DNA from: Euclidia mi
Lineage: Eukaryota > Arthropoda > Insecta > Lepidoptera > Erebidae
DNA length: 64,000 nt
Assembly: GCA_944739405.2 (NCBI GenBank)
Contig: OX123182.2
Location: 89,644,051-89,708,050, forward strand
Direction of reading: 5' to 3'
Positions 24,917 through 35,163 of the stretch are shown here, one piece after another (the stretch's first letter is position 1; the number at the start of each line of letters is the position of its first letter). The notes beneath the pieces were generated by a model. That model was given only the letters and a program-made list of their open reading frames with translations. It was not told the origin of the DNA and searched no databases. The translations under genes were made by a program, and so were the position numbers.

Positions 24917-26095
24917 TAAAAGTATAAAAACAACAATAAGAATACCTTCTACCTATTCATTGTTTAATTTTTTCAAACGAACGTTTCTAATTTATATTAC
25001 CGTCTGTAGTAGTGCCTACTATAAATTGATATTTTCTGTGGTGGGTAGCAAATATTTCTTTTCTCGTAAACAATACTATTTTTCAAATTGCTGCGCAATT
25101 GTGTACTCAAATGTTATGTTGAACATTGTTTAAAAAAATACTAACCATAAACTAAATATATTGTTTTTTTATCCTGTTGATCAGTGGTTAAAAGGTCGCT
25201 ATTAGCTGAGCATACAAGGTCGATTCTCGCATGTGTATTTTCTTTCCGCAAATCTATTTGTTGAAATGCATCTTGATTGGCGTATTGTTTTTCGCCGTGC
25301 GTTGTTCTGAAGTTCTGTTGTTATTCTTAATTCTGTATAAATTCCATAATCAAATTTTTATTATAGGTACTTTATAAACGATCATGGTGATTAACCGTGC
25401 GTCGCGAGCTCGGAACAGTCGAATAGTACCTACCATTTAGATCGTACCTAGTTGTCGTTATGACGCACGCGCGTTCACTCAGCGACGTCCCGATAAATAG
25501 ATGCCTAACTAATGACTCACCATTGTTTACATTCAAAAGGTGGTTACTGGTCGTGTTCTAATTATTAATTAGAGCAAAATATTTATTAATTTCTTTCCTT
25601 TGACATTGAGCGGTCCGGTCGTGTCTGCGGCTTGTATTATTTTTGTTCATCTTTACGAAAAATCTGTTGTTATACCTAACTATATTCAAAAAGTTTACTT
25701 ATCTAGTGGCAAAGGCCGAACCCAAGATTTATAAGTCGTAGGGCTAGATCAAGTTTCTTATATCTACAAATCATTATTACCTAATAATTACCCTAAGCAC
25801 TTCTCCATAGATGTTATCTTTAATATTAGGCTATTACACTGGCCTTGGCATTTACATGTAGGTATGTGTGATGAATTATGAATGATAAATGTTTATGTTC
25901 AAATTCAGCCTGCCGTTGTACGCGTGAAGAATGCAAGCGTGGGTCATTATTATTTAGGTATCCTAATTAGCGTATAGGGATGTCACTTGTTCAAGGTACT
26001 CATGCCCTTGTTTTCTCTAATTTCAAGGAGTATCTTCAGGGCTGCTACGCCCGTTGGGCTAGGGAATTTTCCTTAGGGAGAATCCCGGCCTAACA
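24917..26095. other. Stretch downstream of the gypsy copy, no gene
   Basis: This could contain the 3' untranslated region and a diverged LTR, but no matching 5' copy was found. A tRNA-like segment with box B-like GGTCGATTCTCGC at about 25223 suggests a SINE fragment at 25170-25260. A CpG-rich patch is at 25385-25495. Confidence 0.45.
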
Positions 26096-26328
26096 GGGGG
26101 GGGTGTGTGACGTCACATCGCGCTCCTGCGCCGCGAGCCTCGCTACGAGTGACGCACAGCAATGGGCTGTTCCCTCGCGCCCCTCCGCGCTGGCCCTATA
26201 TATATACAGCGGTCACGAGGCTTCGGCCCTTTCCTCCGGCCAGCACCACCGAGTTGAGTACAAGATCATCTGAAGACCTGTGAAGTGCCAACGCCGCCCA
26301 CGCCCTGGATAATTGTCTCTTCTGTTAG
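26096..26328 (+). repeat. LTR-like promoter block
   Basis: A run of eight G at 26096-26103 (polypurine-like) precedes TGTGTGACGTCACA at 26104. The block has a GC-rich body with a CRE-type TGACGTCA, a TATA box CTATATATATA at 26197-26207, and about 120 bp of further sequence. That is the build of a compact LTR with U3, TATA and R/U5. It directly precedes the 121-bp leader copy. A host promoter with its first exon is the main alternative. Confidence 0.5.
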
Positions 26329-26449
26329 CCTTAATCGTCAGTTCTTTTTTGTATCGAATAACTGGAATTATAACGCGAGTTTAAACTTTCCTGGTGATAT
26401 TTTTTATTTATTTCCCGTAAGTCAACCTAATTATCTCTCTTTAATTGCT
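26329..26449 (+). repeat. 121-bp leader segment, copy 2
   Basis: Matches 19854-19974 at 120 of 121 positions. Here the segment lies right behind the TATA-containing block and stops abruptly, followed by unrelated sequence. It contains CCC-GTAAGT, a consensus splice donor, at 26414-26422. Confidence 0.9.
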
Positions 26450-27178
26450 CGGCGAGTGATCGATCCCGGCTACCCCGTGGAAATCAATCACTCGTGCGAC
26501 AAGTTTAAACAAATATTTCTTGGAGCATTGGTGTCTGTGTGTTCAAAAATACAGTACGTTATTCAATTTATCTCTTAATTTAAGAAAATGACCATAAACT
26601 AAACTTGTATATCAAATGTGTATTTCTGTCTCGAACAAACTATCAGCATGGCTGCATCGTACCTAGATGCATTAAGCAGCCACCTCTCTCTCTCTAAAAT
26701 TTGCAAACATCCCGAAAGGTCACGACTCCGTAGTCAATTTATAACATACTGCCACACCAACAATTTACCCTGGTATGATATTACGTAACATGCCATATAC
26801 TTGTACGGGTAAAAGGTACGGAAGACCGCCCGTATATTCATTTGAAAGGTGTGAATTCTAATACCTTGGATATTCCATTTTCATAAAAATCGGCTCCGTC
26901 TTTATATAGTTCGCCGGTTTGGGTATTTTATCGATATACGATATTTACTTATGATACCTTTTAATACTTAGGCATATTTACTGTGGCCCTTTTCCAATAT
27001 TATAAACTCGCAAAAGTAGGTTTCGCGAATCTATTCGTGTTTTTCAACTGCCGATTAATGTAATCTTTTTTTGAAGATAAAAGAAGAATATTATGAGCTG
27101 CGATACATTACTCATTTAGTATTCGTATTGATATTTATATAACAGTCCTCAATCGCATAATTATTTTGCAAATAACAG
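26450..27178. other. Gene-free stretch
   Basis: A short tRNA-like piece (GATCGATCCCGGC) at 26459-26471 may be a SINE remnant. A CT microsatellite is near 26680. Nothing else recognised. Confidence 0.4.
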
Positions 27179-27622
27179 TTAAGGCGCTGATATCCGCTAT
27201 TGAGTTAAGCTGCTGCTGTCACTGTCGGATTGTATACATAAAAAAGAGAAGCGCGACGACGACGGGACGTTCAGAACTTTTTACAAACCATAAAATAAAT
27301 AAATTACTTAAAAATAAGTTGACTAGCGAAAAATAAAAAAACAACCAAGTTTTGCATTTAAATATGATACGTCATTGTTATACATATAATACCAACGTAC
27401 GTTGATAAGTAATACAGATATTATTGTTGGAAGATCATTTTAAGAGGTTAGTTTACTATTTTTTTGTATCGAGAAAACTTTTCAAAAACGTGTTTTGAAT
27501 ACAACAGGGTTCACAAAAATATGTTCAAGATCATTATATATTTTTTCCGCCATCACAATCTTTATAGATTTAGCAAAAGAAATGTTTGAGCCAAGCCTAT
27601 TTGGCTGTTGTCAGCGCCTTAA
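27179..27622. mobile_element. Candidate TTAA-flanked short element
   Basis: TTAAGGCGCTGATA at 27179 and its inverted counterpart TGTCAGCGCCTTAA at 27609-27622 give TTAA duplications with ~10-bp inverted ends. The interior is AT-rich and non-coding. This fits a small piggyBac- or Kolobok-type MITE, but the inverted ends are short enough to arise by chance. Confidence 0.4.
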
Positions 27623-28001
27623 CTTCTTTCAATTACGCTTATATTTGAGAGTATAAAAACAATGTATATGCTTTATCGTAGCAATATTCCTTGACGGTAT
27701 TATTACGAACTAAATTGAATGTATTTTAACATGAAACAAATTTAAGTTTTCGTACATCCAATTGTCTGACGAAGATGCACGAAAAGCGCTGCTTCATACC
27801 GCAGATATTTGGTTTTTGCTGGTTTCACTGGTGAATGATCAATCAATTAAAAAATAAAAAATGCGGAATCAAATACCTACAATTAATTTGTGGTTGAGTG
27901 TCCTTCGTAAAAATATATATTTAGCTTGTAAAAGTACTTGTACTAGTTGACAAAAGTATTAACCTCTTTGGCAATGTTTAAAAACTTGTAATGGCCGGCA
28001 G

Positions 28002-28052
28002 AGAGAAAATACATTCAGCAATGTAGTTCACATTGCTGAATGTATTTTCTCT
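28002..28052. repeat. Perfect 23-bp hairpin, 5-nt loop
   Basis: Positions 28002-28024 and 28030-28052 are exact reverse complements, with loop AGTTC. The surrounding DNA is unrelated and gene-free. Confidence 0.95.
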
Positions 28053-29510
28053 ATTCAACCTAACAGTGCATAACAAACATTCTTTATGTAGGTGGGATTC
28101 GTTCCTCGCAGCTAGACACGGGAATTTCAAGAGTCTTATAAAGGTATTTTGAAGAGAACTTGAATGCTTAAACCCGACGCGAGTGGCTGTTAAAATAGGG
28201 AGAAATAAAGATTTCTATATATGGCTAGCTTCAATGTTAGGAAGTTATTATATATCGCCTGAGTGTTTCTTTCTAGTAAGTGACAATTTAGTTTTACTAA
28301 GTTTCATAACAGAGACATACATACAACATACATGAAAAATCAAATAAGATGTGTTCGCCTTTCGACATTTTACTTCTTATGTTGTCTAGTCTTGCGTGTA
28401 CGAAAATCGTCAAAATATTTGTCTTGGTTTATTCTCTAAATATAGGTTAATGACTTAAGTTAGCGTTTTTGTCGTAGTGCCTAAGTATCGACTCAACTGT
28501 GTTACATGGTCTATTGGGATAATATAGCGAGGATAAGAAAGTTTGAAAGAAAATGTTTCGTGGGAAAACCATAATGTTCAATTCGTTTCAGCCATAATTG
28601 GACATAGCAGATTATATTTTTTACTACAATTTGTAAAGAATTGAAAACCTAACCTGTGAAAATATTAAATATTATTTATCAAAGATTATGTACATAATCG
28701 TTTAACATAGAAACCAATGATATATTATCAGTTAAAAATGGATTAGCGTATTATGTCGATTTGTGTCAATTTAAATTTCTTTCACGAACGTAAAATATGA
28801 AATTCCTTTTTCAATACCGTTACTTGTACATCATATTTTTAATTTAGCAAGCGTCGTTACAATACTGTGCAGTCACGTACATAAAGAAAGATTATTAATT
28901 TTCTACGTCACACAAAACTTGCAATACGGAGCTGTTCGTTCTGTTTAAGATTGCCAACTCGATAGAATTCCTAGCGACTACTGCCGCGAATTGAATACAC
29001 TCAAATGAAACTGCAAATGCTGTTTTCAATATCTTTCACGGAAATAACATTTCGAGTAGGGTTTCAATTTAATAAAGCATATAGTGAGGGAGCGCCGCCG
29101 ACAAATGTTGACTAGGAGCAGTACTAGTAGTTACTACTACTCGAATAATATAATATAAACTACACCATAACCAGCTCATATTCACAGAACTATATTTATC
29201 TCACGTAAGTGCTTACTATAAGGGTATAAATAATTTTTCCTTGTGCAATACGAACTAAAATATCAGTATAACGTAGAAAATCTGCGAAATGTTCAAGACT
29301 GTTATTTTCAGTCTTAAAATAACTTTTGAAAACTTCCCACGTCCACAGGACTTATTTATTTGGATTTCGGATGAGGTATACTACTTGTATATTTAGGTTT
29401 GTAGCACTTTTTTATCGGTTTATAAAAATAACTTCGTTAAAAACAACCGACCGACAAAAACGAAAAAGTGAAAAATAATAAAGATTTACATACATACATA
29501 CATACATCAA
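28053..29510. other. Gene-free stretch, AT-rich
   Basis: No coding frame and no recognised element. At about 29405-29470 there is sequence with ACAACCGACCGAC and an A-rich tail, resembling common moth repeat ends; this and an ATAC-type microsatellite at 29488-29508 lead into the SINE A-type tail. Confidence 0.45.
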
Positions 29511-29565
29511 TAGACTCACGCCTGTTTCCCCGAAGGGGTAGGCAGAGGCATATTAAACGCCCACT
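29511..29565 (-). repeat. SINE A-type 3' tail at the end of the LDDG retroelement
   Basis: On the minus strand it reads through CTGCCTACCCCTTCGGGG and ends GGCGTGAGTCTA. The same ~37 bases close the SINE A copies at 31916, 41731 and 49047 in the same orientation relative to their bodies. It lies 86 bp beyond the stop of the LDDG reverse transcriptase, on the same strand, so it is probably that element's own 3' end rather than a separate SINE. A 5'-truncated SINE is the alternative. Confidence 0.7.
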
Positions 29566-29650
29566 TAACCTTAAAGATTTAATATTAATTAAATACTACC
29601 TATTATTTATATGTGCTATTTACTAATAGGTTTGAAGTCGGTGCCAAGCC

Positions 29651-31665
29651 TTAAACAAATAATAATATTTTAGAATCAACTATTGTAGGCGTTAAAATTT
29701 TCCTAGTTAACTCTTCCGTACTGTGAACCGAAGACAAAAACGCCGGTAAACTGACACTGGAAATTTTGCGAACGCCGAGCCCACCCAGACGTATAGGTAA
29801 TGACGCTTGTAGCCAGGCTCGGTCGTCCATGTCCACATTTAATATCTTTCTTAAGGTTGTTTGAATATTTTGATCAATTTTTCCTAAAAGTGCATTTTTC
29901 TTCCAAAGTTGTGATGATCTTAAAGTATGAGTAAATTTAGGGACGAAAAGGCAATATCGAATAATTGTGTAAGCTGAATGAATATTAATATTTAATAGGC
30001 GATCTGAAATATCATTAAAATTTTCATTAAAGATTCAAAAGCTTCTTCAAAAATTGGTGAACTTAGGAGGCGAAGAGAAGTTTTTTCAACAATTTTGATA
30101 TTTGGTGCCAAATTATTAAATTTCGATATTGCCAAATGTTTGTTCATTGAGTTAATTGTATTTATAAAAAGTTCACATTTATTATCATTTAGTTCTAAGC
30201 CAATGGAGTTGAATTTATTTTTAAGAAAAGCCATGTCTTGTAATACAGTGTCCAGATCGCCTCCCAGGGTTCCGTCGTCTAAAAACCACACATAAAATTT
30301 TGAATTTATTTGCCGAATAATGGGGTGTATGGCTAAACTAAAAATGACTGGTCCAAGAGGGTCACCTTGTTGGCATCCAACTGCTGAATCCAAAACATTG
30401 TCCCTGTAAAGTAATTTTGTGGGATATCTGTAATATTGCCAAAGAAATTTAAAAATTTTAGGTGTTTCTAATTTTGCTTGTGCCAACAAAGTGTCCCTAT
30501 TCACTGAATTGAAGGCGTTTTTCACGTCAACCTTAAGAATGACCCCTCCATCACTACTTCCAAGGTATGTAGAAAGGGCATGTATAGCAGCCTCACAACC
30601 CCCCTTGGAACCAAAACCTAGTTGGAGGGGTTGGAACTTTTCGGATAGCTCCCTGCTGTAAAATTTACAGCATATCTTAGCTGCTATACGCCGATATGTG
30701 CTGCCTACGGCAATGGGACGAATGACACCATCCTTCTTGTTTAGGGCACACAAGTTCGCCCCATACAAGATTTCAATGATCGCATCGTTCACATTACCGG
30801 TGAGCATCAAATTAATTAGCGCAGTTAGCTCCTTCAGAAGAGTCTCGCCGGCCACCCCAGCACTTGCACACACTAAGTCTTTTAGGTGCTGTGGTGTCAA
30901 GGTATCAAGGCCACCTGCCGAGCCACTTCGGAAGGAGAAAACTGCTGCTAATACATCCTTGGCCGTAGTGATCAGATGTTCTGATTCACTGTCGGGAGCT
31001 TCAGGGAAGAAGAGATCATCGATAGGCGCTGGATGCTTGCTCTTCAGACCCGCAAGCGTGTTTGGAGAGAAAGGCGCCACCACATCACTACTAAATAACA
31101 GTCTAGATGCGCCCCGAATATCAACCTCCCTTAATTTAGATTCTACATATTGACTAAGCGATTTCTGTTTGTTAAAAGTGAATTTAGAATCCAAAGAGTT
31201 GGCCAAAACGTGACAGTTATATTTAATTTAGGATGTTAATGTAATTTGGGCCTCCTGACTTTTGTCAACATGTGAAATCCTATATAGGAAGGTCAATAAT
31301 TGCTCCCAGGCCGATAAAGAGTTCTCCCTTTCGACAAGACCTATACATTCTGCTAATTTTTTTTAAACTGCAGGTCTTGCCCCACGGGGAACTCTTTTTA
31401 GAACCGGAATCGAATGTTTCAATTTTGTTAGGGTTTGCCAAAAAGGAATTTGGGTGTTGTCTTCTGATGTAGATTGTGTAGATATTGGAGGGCCAAGAAA
31501 TGCATTTTGGGATTTGTGCACTCTACCAAAATGCACTTTCAGGCCCCGCTTACCTTTAAAAAAACGATCCTGGGAACATTGTGGTCAACGCACCAGACCA
31601 GATAGCGATGCGGCAGGTTGACTCACACTCACTTCCGCATTGCCAGAGCCATTATCGTCTTGCAT
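29651..31665 (-). pseudogene. LDDG-type reverse transcriptase with N-terminal C2H2 finger, broken
   Basis: A non-LTR-like reverse transcriptase of an unusual lineage. From ATG at 31665 the frame first meets a C2H2 finger (PQC ... HFGRVH) whose first Cys position is TGA at 31585-31587. It then passes TAA at 31363-31365 and TAA at 31228-31230, all in one frame, before a ~400-codon open part. That part has SGSAGGLDTLTPQHLKDL, KKDGVIRPIAVG, the first-Asp box KVDVKNAFNSV, CQQGDPLGP, and LDDGTLGG in place of YADD. A frameshift near 30000-30030 leads to a conserved C-terminal part (ASLPIRLGGLGV) that ends at 29651. No endonuclease of APE or GIY-YIG type was seen. I have seen similar proteins in animal genomes but cannot name the clade with confidence. 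Confidence 0.75.
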
Positions 31666-31915
31666 AAGTAGTATTTACTATATTTACAAAAATAACGCAG
31701 TAAAAATTAATAACATATACAAAAGCTCGTAACTGTCAATGTCACTTGCACTGCTTTTTATATGGTATAAACAATTTGTTTATTGTCAACGGCGGCGGTG
31801 TATAGCTTCTTTTTGATGATATCCAGTATTGTTCGGCACTGTTGCTAGCGCCGCCGCGCCGTGTCCATTTTATCTATACAAAACCCAACACCCGATGTCT
31901 GAAATATTTTTTTTT

Positions 31916-32170
31916 ATAGACTCACGCCTGTATCCCCGAAGGGGTAGGCAGAGGTGTAATATTACACCCACATTTCGCCATGAATTTTTAGGTCCCACAT
32001 AATAGGGGGCGAGCTACTGCTATTGCCGTACCGGGCACATTACCAGACTCCGTGCTGCTACTGAGAATTTCCTAACGGAAAAACACATTAACATTTTGCC
32101 CGACACGGGAATCGAACCCGAGACCTCCCAATCCCACGCGCACATTTATGCCGCAAGACCAACGAGGCAG
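31916..32170 (-). repeat. tRNA-derived SINE, family A, copy 2
   Basis: On the minus strand the head starts CTGCCTCGTTGG and has a box B-like GGGTTCGATTCCCG. It continues through GGCAAAATG and a body ending in CATGGCGAAATGTGGGTGT, then the 3' tail with the CCCCTTCGGGG hairpin at about 31932-31942. An A-run follows. The conserved tail is shared with 29511-29565. Confidence 0.85.
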
Positions 32171-32772
32171 TTTGTCCATTCCTTCTTGAAATTTCTAGAA
32201 TTTTCTAATTTTTATTCAAAATATTTAAATATTTGCCAAATATTCATAAACATTTTCCAAATTTCATAAAAACCAAAATCCACTAACTGCTATGACTGGG
32301 ATACGAACCCACGCCTTCAGAACGTAAACAGAGTGTTTACGTCATCTAACTTAAAACTTTCCAAATAATGAAATAGTCTTCAAACCTTTTTGATAATTAT
32401 TATGTTTGACGACCGGCCAGTTTGTCGTGTAGACGTCAGTAGTCCTTGGTGACCGTAGTGATGACAATTTGACATGACACCAGCCGTCACAATGTTAAAA
32501 CACCTGTACATATTGGCCCAACTAGCTGGCCCAGCATATTGGGCCAACATGATACGACGCCAAGCTTACTATTTACACATTGGCTGACGGATCATTCTGC
32601 ATTGGTTCTTAGACAAAGATGAACGTAGAAGCAGTTGCAGCCACGGCTATTTATTTATACAGTGCGTTTAATTATTACGTGCACGTACATGTGTACTAAA
32701 GTAAAATGTGATGAATTCTAAATGTTGTCATTAATGATTACTTTTTTCTGTTTCATTTCGTTAATAGTGGCA

Positions 32773-32827
32773 TGGAGCCGTATGGCGGATAAAATTAATA
32801 TTAAATTTTATCCGCCATACGGCTCCA
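32773..32827. repeat. Perfect 24-bp hairpin, 7-nt loop
   Basis: 32773-32796 and 32804-32827 are exact reverse complements around loop AATATTA. The size is close to a miRNA precursor, but perfect pairing and isolation argue for an inverted duplication. The interior of the 31891-33352 element between 32171 and 33335 otherwise shows no gene. Confidence 0.95.
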
Positions 32828-33016
32828 CGCTTCATTAACCTGAAATATAAAATAGGTAGCTTATTATTAATAATAGGAATTTTGGTTAAATAACCTACCC
32901 CAACTACCAAGTCTAGAAGATAACAATGTGGTACCTAATAAAAATATGTTTTTCAACTTACTTCGTTTTTAATTTTATAAAAATAAAAATTTATAAAAAA
33001 ACAACATAAAATTAGT

Positions 33017-33021
<5 letters not shown>

Positions 33022-33049
<28 letters not shown>
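33022..33049. repeat. TA microsatellite
   Basis: About 14 uninterrupted TA units. Confidence 0.95.
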
Positions 33050-33055
<6 letters not shown>

Positions 33056-33352
33056 CAATTTCTATAAATTGTAAAACCTCATTGCTGCCCTACGCCGCAG
33101 CCATCGTTTAGGAACTTGGGAACGTAAATATCATTCACGCGCAACAGTACTGTCTCCGCTGCATAGCAAGAACGAAATGAAAAAGACGACAACGTGTGAA
33201 CGCTGTTGGTGGAGCGCGCCAAGATCCTTTGATGTGAGCACAAAAAACCGACACTATTCGGTTGGCCGACCAATGTCGGCGCCAACTACACCAATTTAAG
33301 CCAATATGGGCCAATGCATACAGCGAGCATTATACATATTTCAGACATCGGG

Positions 33353-33590
33353 ATAGGTGAAAGTAAATAAAAAAAATGCTCATAAAATTAAAACTACTGG
33401 GCCTACATGAATGAAATTTTTATGGGACCAATTCGAAACTATTCCGCATCAAACAAAAAAATAATCACGTAAATCGGTTCAGAAACCTCGGCGAAATCGG
33501 TGTACATACATCGAAAAAAAAATATACCGACTGAATTGAGAACCTCCTCCTTTTTTATTTTTGTTTGAAGTCGGTTAAAAATGTGAGACT
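33353..33590. repeat. Common moth repeat tail
   Basis: Contains GTAAATCGGTTCAGAAACCT, then GAGAACCTCCTCCTTTTTT and GAAGTCGGTTAAAAA. From memory this is the 3' portion of an abundant lepidopteran LINE-derived repeat. Non-coding. Confidence 0.6.
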
Positions 33591-33599
33591 TACCAAAAT

Positions 33600-34608
33600 C
33601 CTAAGTCTGCAAAATTTATTAAAATTCTTATTTAATCTATTGTCGTAAAAATTATATTTAACATTCAGCGAATAAAACACGCGAGTCACCTTACCTGATC
33701 GAAAAGTTAAAGAACCATCTCCTGAAAATCTCAAAAGCAAATCTTTAACATAACTTGATCTATACTAAGATGGTGTGTATACTCAAAATCCCTACACCGC
33801 CCTGTTCCGCGGGGCGCAATCTAGCATTGAAAGAGTTATTCCCTAGCTCTGTATAGAGGGTGTTCACAAAGAGGCTTTTATCGCGAGCGGCCGTTGAGTG
33901 CCACAGCCGACTGCAAACAAAATCCGACACTCTATGAATACTGCTAAGTAGGTTAGAGATGTGATATAATCTCCAGATTTACGATACAGAAAAAAAAATG
34001 GGGGTACCGAGAGCATTATTATGTGTGAATGGATTTTATATGGCCTTATTATGCCAACTATTTTTATATAATAGGAAATATGTGATATATAGTTCCTGTT
34101 TACTTCAAATAAGTTTATCAGCTGTACGAGGTAGTAAACATGATTATGACTTCATCTATCATATTAAGATAGTTGAAATCATAGATATGTTTACTATGCT
34201 CTACAGCAAGTTGTAACTTAATTTTTTTTCAAAATTAAAGTTTGATACACAATGTTTATTACCCAAAACTTAAAATCATATTATTACAGAGAAATACAAA
34301 AAAAAAACGATACAATGATATATAATTATATAACAGAGAATCATTATTAATATCTATATACTATATATAACTCTGTATCGAGTTTGGTGCAGGTGGAGGG
34401 GGTGGGGTGTCGCTCGGTTCTGCCCGCTAGATGTTCGGGGGATACCCACTAAAACACCGCGGTGTTCCTCTATCGACCCTCATGACGGGGTCGCGGTGAT
34501 GACGTCAGTATACCCGCGACCCGAGGAATTTTCTCCAAATGTAGTGAAATTCTTCGGGCATCTTACTTTTTTTTGTATGTGGAACATATTACAGCGGTTC
34601 ACAGTACT
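33600..34608. other. Gene-free stretch with a GC-rich palindromic patch
   Basis: No supported gene; a 72-codon frame at 33998-34216 has no recognisable features. At 34380-34530 the sequence becomes GC-rich and holds the 12-base palindrome ACACCGCGGTGT (34454-34465) and a 9-bp stem GGGTCGCGG/CCGCGACCC around a 16-base loop near 34488-34522. Confidence 0.45.
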
Positions 34609-34738
34609 CATCATCATCATCAGCCCTTTATACTATCCCACAGCTGGGCCCGGGCCTCTTCTCACTATGAAAAGGGTAAGGCCATAGTCCACCATGCTGG
34701 CCAAGTGCGGGTTGGCAGACTTCACATGTCTTCATAGT
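34609..34738 (-). repeat. SINE family D, 3' part, copy 2
   Basis: The inverse of the tail of the SINE at 37777: phrases GTCTGCCAACCCGCACTTGG, GGACTATGGCCTTACC and AGTATAAAGGGCTGATGATG are all found on the minus strand. AGTACT occurs directly on both sides (34603-34608 and 34735-34740), a possible target duplication. The tRNA-derived head is missing, as in a 5'-truncated insertion. Confidence 0.8.
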
Positions 34739-34759
34739 ACTATTGTCATATAATTATAT

Positions 34760-35010
34760 TACAAGTGGTAGTTATGGTAGAAATTGTAGCTTTGGTAAGA
34801 ATAGTAGTTTTGAGAGAAAATGTACTATTGACAGCACCGGCGGTTTAGGTAGAAATGGTTGTTTAAAAAAATTGTAGATATGATAGTGTTAGTATGAATA
34901 GTAGTTTTGGTACAAATAGTAGTTTTGATAGGAATAGTATTTTCGGTGGGAATAATACTTTTGGTTGAAATTGTATTTTTGGCATTATTATAGTTTTGGT
35001 AGCAATGTTA
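34760..35010 (+). repeat. Degenerate ~18-bp minisatellite
   Basis: Repeated variants of AATAGTAGTTTTGGTA at about 18-base steps. Units diverge and are partly interrupted at about 34830-34860. Non-coding, although a period divisible by three would encode a repeating peptide. Confidence 0.75.
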
Positions 35011-35163
35011 AATATCATCTTTTTACCTATTAGATAAGGCTACAATGTACTCATCATACCCATATGTAAGAGTTTTTTATTTTATTAAAATATGCTGTGG
35101 AGCAGCACGGGTCCTCTAGTTTAAACTTAAAGTTAAACTTCAAGTCGTTTACTTTTAATAATT

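Larger units (their letters stand above)
31891..33352. mobile_element. Candidate element with 17-bp perfect inverted ends
   Basis: CCCGATGTCTGAAATAT at 31891-31907 is repeated exactly inverted at 33336-33352. The interior is non-coding and holds a SINE A copy immediately inside the left end, a 24-bp hairpin, and repeated CCAATAT/TTGGCC words around 32515-32560 and 33220-33315. No clear target duplication. A non-autonomous DNA transposon is likely; two unrelated half-elements is the alternative. Confidence 0.5.

Noticed and set aside
25170..25260. tRNA-like sequence with a box B
   Set aside because: Cannot be folded into a complete tRNA; kept only as a possible SINE fragment.
30698..31153. 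151-codon plus-strand frame
   Set aside because: Antisense shadow of the LDDG reverse transcriptase.
32773..32827. miRNA precursor
   Set aside because: Perfect pairing without the bulges and flanking stem usual for animal pre-miRNAs; no expression evidence.
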